From assembly GCA_900545015.1 (NCBI GenBank), contig UQXJ01000050.1, positions 1 to 7,653 on the forward strand: 7,653 bases of DNA. Reading direction: 5' to 3'. Within the stretch, counting starts at the first letter, position 1, and the number at the start of each line of letters is the position of its first letter. Shown here piece after piece: positions 1-6,637 of the stretch. The notes beneath the pieces were generated by a model. The model ran no database searches. It was not told the origin of the DNA and was given only the letters and a program-made list of their open reading frames with translations. The stretch comes from an uncultured Mollicutes bacterium. GTDB lineage: Bacteria > Bacillota_I > Bacilli_A > RFN20 > CAG-826. The translations under genes were made by a program, and so were the position numbers.

Positions 1-108
1 ATCATGTGTGTAAATCATAGAATTTTCATCTCCCCTTTGCAAATGAATATTGTTTCTTTTTTTAATAGTTTCAAGTGTTTCTTTCAATAATTTACAAATC
101 GACCTCAT
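1..108 (-). CDS. 5' end of an unidentified gene running off the left edge
   Basis: An open frame on the minus strand begins at ATG 108-106 and runs to the window edge without a stop, giving only 36 codons. There is no ribosome binding site before that ATG. A better-supported start is the in-frame ATG at 18-16, preceded by AAGGGGAG (minus strand, positions 37-30) at an 11-nt spacing; if that is the true start only six residues (MIYTHD) are visible. Too little protein is present to recognise a family. It lies downstream of pepC in the same orientation but is separated from it by a terminator, so it probably has its own promoter in the AT-rich stretch between them. Confidence 0.35.
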   Translation of the reverse strand, partial: MRSICKLLKETLETIKKRNNIHLQRGDENSMIYTHD

Positions 109-332
109 ATTTAATTAACCCATTTCATATATTTTTAAAGCGTATACTCAATCCCATTCCATTTAAAGCTTCATTAATTCTTGATAATTCTAAACAGTAC
201 AAATAATCTTTCATTATGTTTTTTGAGTTCTTGCAAAATAGATGATTTTAATAAAGTTTTAAATGAAAAATCAAATATAGCATTTGAATAATAACATTTT
301 TTTAAACAATTTGTTATAAAAAGTGAATACTT
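109..332. other. AT-rich intergenic stretch with no convincing gene
   Basis: This stretch separates the pepC terminator from the leftmost partial gene. No plus-strand frame looks coding. On the minus strand there is a 29-codon ATG frame (214-125) without a ribosome binding site, and a start-less open stretch upstream of it in another frame. A weak promoter-like pair for the leftward gene can be drawn on the minus strand (TTGATT at 274-269 and TAAAAT at 250-245, 18-bp spacer), but in DNA this AT-rich such pairs are common by chance. Confidence 0.4.
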
Positions 333-374
333 AAAAAGCCCTCAACACCATTTATATCGGTTTTGAGAGCTTTT
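333..374 (-). terminator. Rho-independent terminator of pepC
   Basis: On the minus strand, 31 nt after the pepC stop, AGCTCTCAA pairs with TTGAGGGCT (9 bp, one G-U) across a loop of about 17 nt and is followed by a T run. The plus-strand reading ends in a shorter T run, so weak bidirectional activity is possible. Confidence 0.8.
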
Positions 375-404
375 AATTAGTTTGCAATTGCCTTTTATTA
401 TAAA

Positions 405-1793
405 TTAGAAATTATTAACAGGTGCCCATGGTTCAAGATAAATAACTTCTTTATTAGCTGCTTCTAAGATTTCTTTTGTTAAATATTTCTTATTTACAAC
501 AACTTCATAAACATATTCATCAAACCAATCATCACTCATAACGTATTGGCCTTTAAAGCCAACATCGCTTCCCCATGAATTTGTTACTTTCCATCTATTT
601 GGCTTGTTATTAGAATCAAGGTTGACTCCACTTAATGTCATTGCGTGAGTACATTGTGATGCTCTTAGCATTAATCTATCACCTTTATCAAATTTAAGAT
701 TTACATCAAATAAATCTCCAAGTGGTAATAATTCAGTAGATAAAAGTCCTTCTTTTCTCATACTTGATGCACCAACATCACATGCAAACCAACATAAATC
801 ATCATTTTTAAGTGATTCAATTGTTACTTTTTTAATTTCTTCAATTGGTAAATTAATTGCAACACCTAAAGGAGCTTCTTTTACATTTTGTGTAAGTTTT
901 GGTGAATAAGGTCTAAACATTGGATAAGTTTTAATTGGCCAGTTAACTAAAACAAAATAATCATCTAAATCAGTTCCGATATATTTATTAAAGAATTCAA
1001 TTGGAGTTGATTCAATTCTTCTAAAGTTATTTTCTTCCTTAACTTCTTTGTTTTCTTTATTATCATCTTCTTTTTTGTCGTCTTTTTTAGTTTCTTTATA
1101 TTCGAAAACAAAATTTTCAATTGGTTCTCCAATAGAAATAGCTAAAATTCTATAAATTTCATTAAGCATTCCTTCTTTTAAAGCTTTAATTTCTTCAATT
1201 GATTTTCCTGCTTTATATTCATTTCTAATAATAGCAACATCTTTTGTAACTAATGTATTTAAAACATCGTCCATTTCGCTTGATGCACTACTTGAAATAG
1301 TTTCTCCCATCACGTCTTTAGGACATACGCCATATTTTTTAACTAAATTAACAAAGAAATGCCAGAATCCTCCATCCATTTGCCCGCCTAAACTTACGAT
1401 AGTGTCCATTAAACGTGAATTGTCTTCTTCGTCGATGTGTTCAAGAGCAGCTTCAAGTTCATAGTTACATTTTTCAAGTTTATCGTAAAACATTAAATAA
1501 GATTCACTAAGTTCAATATCATCAACTTTTAAATTCTTTATTAATATCTTTCTTAAAACATTTAAACCGGCAAACATCCAGCATCTTCCACTTTGCTTTT
1601 GGTTTGTAACATCTCCTGTATCTTTTACTTCAATAGAAAAGATAGGACGAAGATCTTTTAATGCATCTGAATTATATGCCGTGTTAAAGATTCCATTCTT
1701 CTCAACAGCATTTTTCACAATTTTATTTACTTTATTTTTATTAAAGTCTTCTTTAAATTTTTTTAAATCAATATTTGTAATTTCTTTTTCCAT
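405..1793 (-). CDS. pepC: Aminopeptidase C (bleomycin hydrolase family, peptidase C1B)
   Basis: Predicted cytosolic papain-fold cysteine aminopeptidase of 462 residues that removes N-terminal amino acids from peptides; family members are usually homohexamers with the active sites facing an internal chamber. The catalytic set is visible: oxyanion-hole Gln65 and nucleophile Cys71 in the segment NQKQSGRCWMFAG, His383 in CTHAMTLSG, and Asn405 in KVTNSWG. The protein has no signal peptide. The C-terminal tail (LEPWAPVNNF) lies where family members place a tail reaching into the active site. I chose ATG 1793-1791 because GAGG (minus strand, 1803-1800) stands at good spacing before it; the frame is open further to a TTG at 1838, which would add 15 residues without a family match. 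An unusual Lys/Glu/Asp-rich stretch at residues about 234-256 makes the protein slightly longer than the roughly 440-450 residues typical of PepC. The gene is divergent from the large exported protein and ends at its own terminator. Confidence 0.95.
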   Translation of the reverse strand: MEKEITNIDLKKFKEDFNKNKVNKIVKNAVEKNGIFNTAYNSDALKDLRPIFSIEVKDTGDVTNQKQSGRCWMFAGLNVLRKILIKNLKVDDIELSESYLMFYDKLEKCNYELEAALEHIDEEDNSRLMDTIVSLGGQMDGGFWHFFVNLVKKYGVCPKDVMGETISSSASSEMDDVLNTLVTKDVAIIRNEYKAGKSIEEIKALKEGMLNEIYRILAISIGEPIENFVFEYKETKKDDKKEDDNKENKEVKEENNFRRIESTPIEFFNKYIGTDLDDYFVLVNWPIKTYPMFRPYSPKLTQNVKEAPLGVAINLPIEEIKKVTIESLKNDDLCWFACDVGASSMRKEGLLSTELLPLGDLFDVNLKFDKGDRLMLRASQCTHAMTLSGVNLDSNNKPNRWKVTNSWGSDVGFKGQYVMSDDWFDEYVYEVVVNKKYLTKEILEAANKEVIYLEPWAPVNNF

Positions 1794-1812
1794 AATATAC
1801 CTCGATGAAAAG

Positions 1813-1842
1813 TTTATACTTAAAATTTTTTTCTTCAAGCAA
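1813..1842 (-). promoter_or_regulatory. Possible pepC promoter
   Basis: On the minus strand TTGCTT (1842-1837) and TATAAA (1818-1813) are separated by 18 bp, which would start the transcript near 1806, just before the GAGG ribosome binding site. The -35 element is a poor match and the leader would be very short, so this is tentative. Confidence 0.3.
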
Positions 1843-1883
1843 TATGAGAATAACGCACATTATTCCTCCAAATGTAAGATTTT

Positions 1884-1907
1884 CAACACTTAGTGCACTT
1901 TGTGTTG
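1884..1907. promoter_or_regulatory. 24-bp near-perfect dyad, candidate operator between divergent genes
   Basis: CAACACTTAGTG is followed directly by CACTTTGTGTTG; the two half-sites are inverted repeats matching at 10 of 12 positions around a GTGCAC centre (1893-1898). The dyad lies 10 bp upstream of the -35 element of the rightward promoter and within the leader/promoter region of pepC. Size, symmetry and placement fit the binding site of a dimeric helix-turn-helix regulator. There is no T run after it in either direction, so it is not a terminator. The cognate protein is not in the window. Confidence 0.5.
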
Positions 1908-1917
1908 ATTATTTTTA

Positions 1918-1946
1918 TTGACACAGGCATATCACCTTTATAAAAT
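1918..1946 (+). promoter_or_regulatory. Sigma-A type promoter of the large exported protein gene
   Basis: A perfect TTGACA -35 element (1918-1923), a 17-bp spacer and TAAAAT as -10 (1941-1946, five of six matches) predict a start near 1953 and a leader of about 26 nt. The leader carries AAAGGAG (1965-1971), 7 nt before the ATG at 1979. A 24-bp dyad just upstream suggests regulation. Confidence 0.75.
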
Positions 1947-1978
1947 TAGTGTGAACTTCTATATAAAGGAGTAGAAAA

Positions 1979-4684
1979 ATGAAAAAAGATAAAAAAACGA
2001 ACAAAAAACAAAGACAAACGTTATTTATCATTAGTGCATTCTGTGCACTAACATTTGCAAGTGCTGGAACAACTTTATTCTTTATGAATTCAAATCAAGA
2101 AACGGTAGATCCAGACATCGATAACGCTGACTCAAATACTGATCAAGAAGATAAATTAAAGAGTAAATTATTTGAAAATTTATCTGCTGCTGATTTAAAC
2201 ATTAAAAACCTAACATTAGACGTTAAAAACGTCGGTGGAAACAATAAAAACATGCAAATGTTATTTAATGGTGGTGCCCAATATTTATCATTTATGGATA
2301 ACTACATTAATAACAATTCAACCGATGGTATCACAGCTAAATTTGGTGGAACTATTAATTTTTCATATAATGATTTAAACAAAGAAGCTGGAAACACAAA
2401 ATTATTAGATGAAAAAATTAATGTTTATACACCTGGCGAAGGCACTTTATATATTGATTGGAACAACACTGGTTATAAAGTAAGTGGTAAATTCATCAAT
2501 GATGCTTTTCACGCTGCTACTCTTTTTGTAACCGATGAAGATACAAAAACAAAACTCAGTGATATTTATGATACTATTCAAAAATTAGATATTTTAACTT
2601 TATTACCTATGATTTCATCAATGGGTGGATCTTTAACAGGAAGTAAAGTTATATTAGGTGAAAACCAAAATCAATATAGTTTAGAAATTCCTGAAAGTAT
2701 GTTAAATGGAGCAATTAAAGGTGATTTAGTTGTTAACCTTATTTGTGATAATTCAGGTGCTTTAACAGGATTAAATTTAAAAGAAATTGGTATTCCTGTT
2801 GCTGGACAAGATGACATCAAAATTTCATTATCAGGTAATTTTGAAATGAAAGGTATTAATAATAAAGATAATACTGGTACTTTTGAAGATTATAAAAAAG
2901 GTAATGAAATTGAAGATACAAAATTCAATGAATATTATTCAAATAATATCGATTCATCACCAAACATTCTTTATACAGTTTCAAAATTAATGAATGATAA
3001 AAAGTTCCAATTTGGATATAGCTTAAATTTAAATGAATATGCATTTAAAACAAGCGATAATCCAGAAAGTTACTTAAATGGTGAAGTTAATGCTACTCAT
3101 TCTTATGGTGGAAAAATCAAAGTTGATGTAAATGACGGATTTGAAAACGGAATTTATAATATGTCTTTTGATTCAACTCAAAAAGGAGCTGGAGAAGGAA
3201 ATACCCTTGATGTTACTTATCAAGGTGGAAAAGAAAACGCAGGTGTTTATGTTTCAATTAACGATACATTAAAAGTTTCAATGGCAACTAGCGATATGAA
3301 AGAAATGATGAATCCAGTTAAAGATTTATCAGGAAACGAAGATACCGCTCTTGCTTTAGATACTGCTAACGATATTTTAAATGATACAGTCATTGGCGAT
3401 ATTATTAATGGAAAATATTATAGATATAAAGATATTTTAAATAAATTAGAGTTCCTTCAAGATGGAGATAACCACACAATTAATATTAGTATTAAAGCAA
3501 AAGGTTTAAATATTAATATTCCTTTTGAATTTGAAAATACATTAATTGATTTATCTATTAAATATAAAGGTGAAGGAAAAGATACAAGTATTACTGAAAT
3601 TTCTTTAAATAACATTCCTTTAAGAAAAGTTAATAGACTTGATAATAATGCTGTCACTCATTCTTATCTTGACTGTGCATCTTTAGTTTTAACTTATGAT
3701 AACGAAGTTAAAGATGATGTTATTTTAAATAGAATTACTGATAAAACAGGTTATGCAGATTTAAAACCTGCTGTTCCACTTGTTCAACAAATTAGTGAAA
3801 TTGCATCTTCAAAAAAATTAGATACTTCTTATTCTTTAACTTATAAAAAAGGAAATGGAAATACAACGAGTGCTGGTTCACTTGTTCCTAGTGCTGCAAA
3901 TGTTCAAGGTACATTTGTTGCTGATTTAAGTGAAGCAAAATGGGATACATATAACACAGCAACTGGAAGAAATTTAGGTAAATATGAATTAACAGCTGCT
4001 GGAAAAGTTAATGATGTCTATCATAACATTCAACTTAACTATGAACCTGTTGATAATGCTGATCAAAAATTATATTTCAGTTACTACAGCCAAAATGAAA
4101 ACTACAACACAAGATTATCACTCAACACTCAAACAATGGTTGATATGTTCGGCGCTGTAACTTCATTAATTTCTTCTCAAGTTGGTGATACAAGTAATGA
4201 AAATAAAGAAAATACAAAGAATAACATTTTAGATTCACTCACAAGTACAATTAATTCTTATACAGATTATGTAAATGGTGATTTATTTAAAATTATCGAA
4301 ACAAAAAAAGATTTAAGTGGCATTACAATGTCTAACGATAAAGATTCAGGTGCATTATTATTAAAATTTGATGGTAGAATCTTTGGAAGTGATAGCACAA
4401 ATGGTAATGTAACAGTTGCTTTAAGTGAAGGCGATGGTGAAAAAGTTGTTTCTGCATTTATCGTTGATGTAACTATTCCTGATACAAGTGATCAAGTTTC
4501 ATTAACGCTTAATTTCAATAAATATTCTGACTCAAGTTATAAAGGACTTAGAGGAGGTGCTGAAAAATATAGAGCTACTGATTCTACAGTTGAAGCTATA
4601 ACTAATTTATTAACAAACGATTTTACCAACTCCTTTAAAGCAAAGGGGGTAATTTCTAACAAGAAAGCCTTTCCCTGGTACTAA
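1979..4684 (+). CDS. Large exported modular protein of unknown function
   Basis: A 901-residue protein that I do not recognise. The start is well supported by AAAGGAG and a near-consensus promoter. The N-terminus is a Lys-rich head (residues 1-12), a hydrophobic segment (14-36) and an acidic Asn/Asp-rich linker (38-60), so it is exported; FASA-G at 26-30 could be a signal peptidase I site, and if uncleaved the segment would anchor the protein. Cys22 does not sit in a lipobox. The remainder is Asn/Asp/Ser/Thr-rich with alternating hydrophobic residues, suggesting beta-strands, broken by polar helical stretches (about 430-465 and 715-760). By eye it contains three modules of about 260-280 residues (about 65-320, 325-595, 596-868) and the opening of a fourth (869-886). 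From about residue 890 the sequence loses this character and stops, while module-like sequence resumes downstream in another frame. There is no C-terminal sorting motif. It may be the 5' part of a disrupted longer gene. Confidence 0.8.
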   Translation: MKKDKKTNKKQRQTLFIISAFCALTFASAGTTLFFMNSNQETVDPDIDNADSNTDQEDKLKSKLFENLSAADLNIKNLTLDVKNVGGNNKNMQMLFNGGAQYLSFMDNYINNNSTDGITAKFGGTINFSYNDLNKEAGNTKLLDEKINVYTPGEGTLYIDWNNTGYKVSGKFINDAFHAATLFVTDEDTKTKLSDIYDTIQKLDILTLLPMISSMGGSLTGSKVILGENQNQYSLEIPESMLNGAIKGDLVVNLICDNSGALTGLNLKEIGIPVAGQDDIKISLSGNFEMKGINNKDNTGTFEDYKKGNEIEDTKFNEYYSNNIDSSPNILYTVSKLMNDKKFQFGYSLNLNEYAFKTSDNPESYLNGEVNATHSYGGKIKVDVNDGFENGIYNMSFDSTQKGAGEGNTLDVTYQGGKENAGVYVSINDTLKVSMATSDMKEMMNPVKDLSGNEDTALALDTANDILNDTVIGDIINGKYYRYKDILNKLEFLQDGDNHTINISIKAKGLNINIPFEFENTLIDLSIKYKGEGKDTSITEISLNNIPLRKVNRLDNNAVTHSYLDCASLVLTYDNEVKDDVILNRITDKTGYADLKPAVPLVQQISEIASSKKLDTSYSLTYKKGNGNTTSAGSLVPSAANVQGTFVADLSEAKWDTYNTATGRNLGKYELTAAGKVNDVYHNIQLNYEPVDNADQKLYFSYYSQNENYNTRLSLNTQTMVDMFGAVTSLISSQVGDTSNENKENTKNNILDSLTSTINSYTDYVNGDLFKIIETKKDLSGITMSNDKDSGALLLKFDGRIFGSDSTNGNVTVALSEGDGEKVVSAFIVDVTIPDTSDQVSLTLNFNKYSDSSYKGLRGGAEKYRATDSTVEAITNLLTNDFTNSFKAKGVISNKKAFPWY
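2031..2051. repeat. Inverted repeat TTAGTGCA / TGCACTAA inside the signal-segment codons
   Basis: A perfect 8-bp inverted repeat with a 5-nt spacer (ttctg) lies in the codons for the hydrophobic N-terminal segment. Its half-site TTAGTGCA is identical to part of the upstream dyad (1890-1897), so both could be bound by one regulator, or the likeness could come from repeated Ala/Leu/Ser codons. Confidence 0.4.
4584..4607 (+). repeat. First copy of a 24-bp imperfect direct repeat at the ORF junction
   Basis: It matches 4681-4704 at 21 of 24 positions (core GTTGAAnCTATAACTnATT) with an offset of 97 bp, which is not a multiple of three. This copy encodes TVEAITN in the frame of the upstream gene. 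Confidence 0.6.
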
Positions 4685-4704
4685 AGTTGAATCTATAACT
4701 GATT
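4681..4704 (+). repeat. Second copy of the 24-bp imperfect direct repeat
   Basis: It overlaps the stop codon of the upstream gene and encodes TKVESITD in the frame of the downstream protein. Together with the first copy it marks a partial duplication or recombination junction. Confidence 0.6.
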
Positions 4705-4726
4705 ATAATAACGTTTTTAACGCAAA

Positions 4727-4757
4727 CCTTTCCTTATCCTATAGTGATAAGGAAGGG
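4727..4757. other. Strong 12-bp hairpin just after the first large gene
   Basis: C4727-C4738 pairs with G4746-G4757 (12 bp including one G-U) around a 7-nt loop. No T run follows on either strand, so it is not a classical intrinsic terminator. It lies 43 nt after the stop of the upstream gene and within coding-like sequence of the downstream frame. Confidence 0.55.
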
Positions 4758-4841
4758 CTTAAAGAAATAAACCAAAATCAAGGATACGGATCTGGAAAAT
4801 TTGAAATAAAAGATAAAGATAATAATTCAACCTCAATAAAT

Positions 4842-6467
4842 ATGCGTCTTGAGAAAAAAGAAGATGATTATGGGGTGAATTTTTATTTCAACAGTACTAC
4901 CATGGGTAGTATAAATGCATATACATATCAAAATGCATCAATCATGGAATCTTTAAAAATTCTCAAAGATTTTTCTAACGATGAGAATAATAAAGAAAAT
5001 CTTTTATATGAACAAATTCGAAAAATAAAAACAATTTTAAATTTCATTACAGGAGGTTCTTCCTTTGCTTCTTTATCTCAAGAAGAATCAAAAGAAGAGG
5101 TTCTTTCTAATGTCTCTAAATACCTCAGTTGCTTTGCTTTATCTGGTACTTATGATGAAGTTGGAAATAACAATAAAAGCAATCCTGAACTATATTATCC
5201 AGTTGAAAATACAATACGAATTGACCTTGACTTAGAAAAAATAGCTGGGATTTGCGGGGTTTTTACTGTAGTTCTTGATTTTTCTAGCGAAGTTGATAAA
5301 GAAAATGCTTTGTTTGGAATTGGTATTGAAAACTTAAAAATAGGTGATAATTATTCAAACATAAAAGCTTATGTAATGGACGAAAACAACTTAACTATTT
5401 CTGATTTTAAAGTTAATGAATTTAATGATAAAAATCGTTTTATCGATTTAAGAGATCTTCCTACTTTAGTTAAAATGGGGATTAAAACTTGTGAAGCAAG
5501 TGAATATCATATTAGTGGAACTTTTAGTTTAAATGCAATTCCATTAGCTACAAGCATTACTGGTTTCCAAGATAGAAATTTAAACATTTCTGTATTTATA
5601 AAAGTCAGAGATGAAAAAGATGAAAATGGATTACGTTTAGTTGATTGTATTGTTAACACTCAATTAAACGATTTTACAGCTAAATGGGATGATGAAAGTT
5701 CAGTAACATGGCATAAAACAAATTCAATAGGTTGGGGTTACTACACTTACGATGCATATCGTCAAAAAATTTCTAATACCTTTTATATACATAGAGACGA
5801 AGTTTATGTTAAAAAAATAAAATATACAGAAAAAGAGTCTTATCAATCAGTTAATGCTCCTAAAGTCAGTTGGAAGATTTGTAATTATTCGAAAAAATCA
5901 GGATGGAATTTTGATCATTATGATATTGAATATTACAAAACTAGCCCTACAAACATGAGTAACGATATACTTTATGTTCTCTTTGTTGACATTTTAGATA
6001 ACATTGATGCTTTTAATTATATAGGCAAACAAGCCAGTACTTCTATTGATGTAAAATTATTAGATTCAATTCAAGGACTTAAAATCAATAATAAAAACAA
6101 TTTAAACGCTAGTATTAAAATGACACTCTTTAAAGTTGTAAATGTTAATTTAACAGTTGATATGAATTTTGATCCTAATTATAAATTATCTAATATTAAG
6201 CTTTCAGGAAACTTAAAAGCTTTAGGAATTGAAGCTGCTTCTTTCTCATTAGAGGCTATAAATAACGATTTGCTAGTTGAATCAAATGGTAAAACAAATG
6301 TTACTAATGAGATTAATCATCTCGATGGTTTTATTAATTTCTTTAAAAATAATGAACATACAAAAAATCTTGGAATAAGAGATGGACATAATGACAATAC
6401 AAATGTCTATAAAGTTACAATTAGTGATGGCAATGATGGAATATTCTTTAATGGACAATATTTCTAG
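4842..6467 (+). CDS. Large modular protein of unknown function, probably the detached 3' part of a longer gene
   Basis: The frame from ATG 4842 encodes 541 residues that I do not recognise. It has the same character as the upstream protein: Asn/Asp/Ser-rich, alternating hydrophobic strands and a few polar helices (about 33-68 and 80-97). The start is doubtful. There is no ribosome binding site before 4842, no signal peptide, and the frame is open and coding-like back to 4653 (63 more codons, no ATG, GTG or TTG). The extension carries a module opening (VESITDYNN then LSLSYSDKEG) that parallels residues 869-890 of the upstream protein. A second module opening starts near residue 199; DKNRFIDLRDLPTLV resembles DKTGYADLKPAVPLV at residues 588-602 of gene 1. 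The C-terminal half includes an unusually aromatic segment (about 287-365). Without its own export signal the protein would stay in the cytosol, which fits poorly with its composition and favours a disrupted or fused gene. It ends before a strong terminator. Confidence 0.6.
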   Translation: MRLEKKEDDYGVNFYFNSTTMGSINAYTYQNASIMESLKILKDFSNDENNKENLLYEQIRKIKTILNFITGGSSFASLSQEESKEEVLSNVSKYLSCFALSGTYDEVGNNNKSNPELYYPVENTIRIDLDLEKIAGICGVFTVVLDFSSEVDKENALFGIGIENLKIGDNYSNIKAYVMDENNLTISDFKVNEFNDKNRFIDLRDLPTLVKMGIKTCEASEYHISGTFSLNAIPLATSITGFQDRNLNISVFIKVRDEKDENGLRLVDCIVNTQLNDFTAKWDDESSVTWHKTNSIGWGYYTYDAYRQKISNTFYIHRDEVYVKKIKYTEKESYQSVNAPKVSWKICNYSKKSGWNFDHYDIEYYKTSPTNMSNDILYVLFVDILDNIDAFNYIGKQASTSIDVKLLDSIQGLKINNKNNLNASIKMTLFKVVNVNLTVDMNFDPNYKLSNIKLSGNLKALGIEAASFSLEAINNDLLVESNGKTNVTNEINHLDGFINFFKNNEHTKNLGIRDGHNDNTNVYKVTISDGNDGIFFNGQYF

Positions 6468-6516
6468 TTAGTTTTGTTAATTTAAACATTTTTTAATAAG
6501 ATAAATTTTGATTCTT

Positions 6517-6554
6517 AACTTCATTTCTTAGTTTGAAATGAAGTTTTTTCTTTT
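6517..6554 (+). terminator. Rho-independent terminator after the modular protein genes
   Basis: AACTTCATTTC (6517-6527) pairs perfectly with GAAATGAAGTT (6535-6545) across a 7-nt loop, followed by a T run interrupted by one C. It ends rightward transcription 49 nt after the stop codon. Confidence 0.9.
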
Positions 6555-6580
6555 CCTTATTATATATGTCTTTTTTTCGT

Positions 6581-6614
6581 AAAAAAAAAGACCATCCATA
6601 ATAGATGATCTTTT
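6581..6614 (-). terminator. Rho-independent terminator of the rplM-rpsI operon
   Basis: On the minus strand AAAGATCATC pairs with GATGGTCTTT (10 bp, one G-U) around a 7-nt loop and runs into nine consecutive T. It begins 24 nt after the rpsI stop and faces the terminator of the convergent gene. Confidence 0.9.
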
Positions 6615-6637
6615 GTAATCTCGACGTAATAAATTGA

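Noticed and set aside
1794..1838. TTG start extending PepC by 15 residues
   Set aside because: The internal ATG at 1793 has GAGG at good spacing and fits the family N-terminus better; the TTG lacks a binding site.
1681..1893. 70-codon plus-strand frame overlapping the pepC start
   Set aside because: It is antisense to the conserved pepC N-terminus, has no ribosome binding site, and its Phe/Leu/Ile-rich content reflects the reverse of Lys/Glu-rich codons.
2219..2233. GACGTT-AAA-AACGTC inverted repeat
   Set aside because: Only 6 bp, internal to coding sequence and explained by Asp-Val-Lys-Asn-Val codons.
3457..3657. 66-codon minus-strand frame inside the large exported protein gene
   Set aside because: Antisense shadow of a well-supported gene, with no start signal or family resemblance.
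4645..4649. G5 run as a phase-variation tract joining the two large ORFs
   Set aside because: Loss or gain of one G at this position runs into TAA stops in both alternative frames (4650-4652, or about 4657), so slippage there cannot fuse the ORFs.
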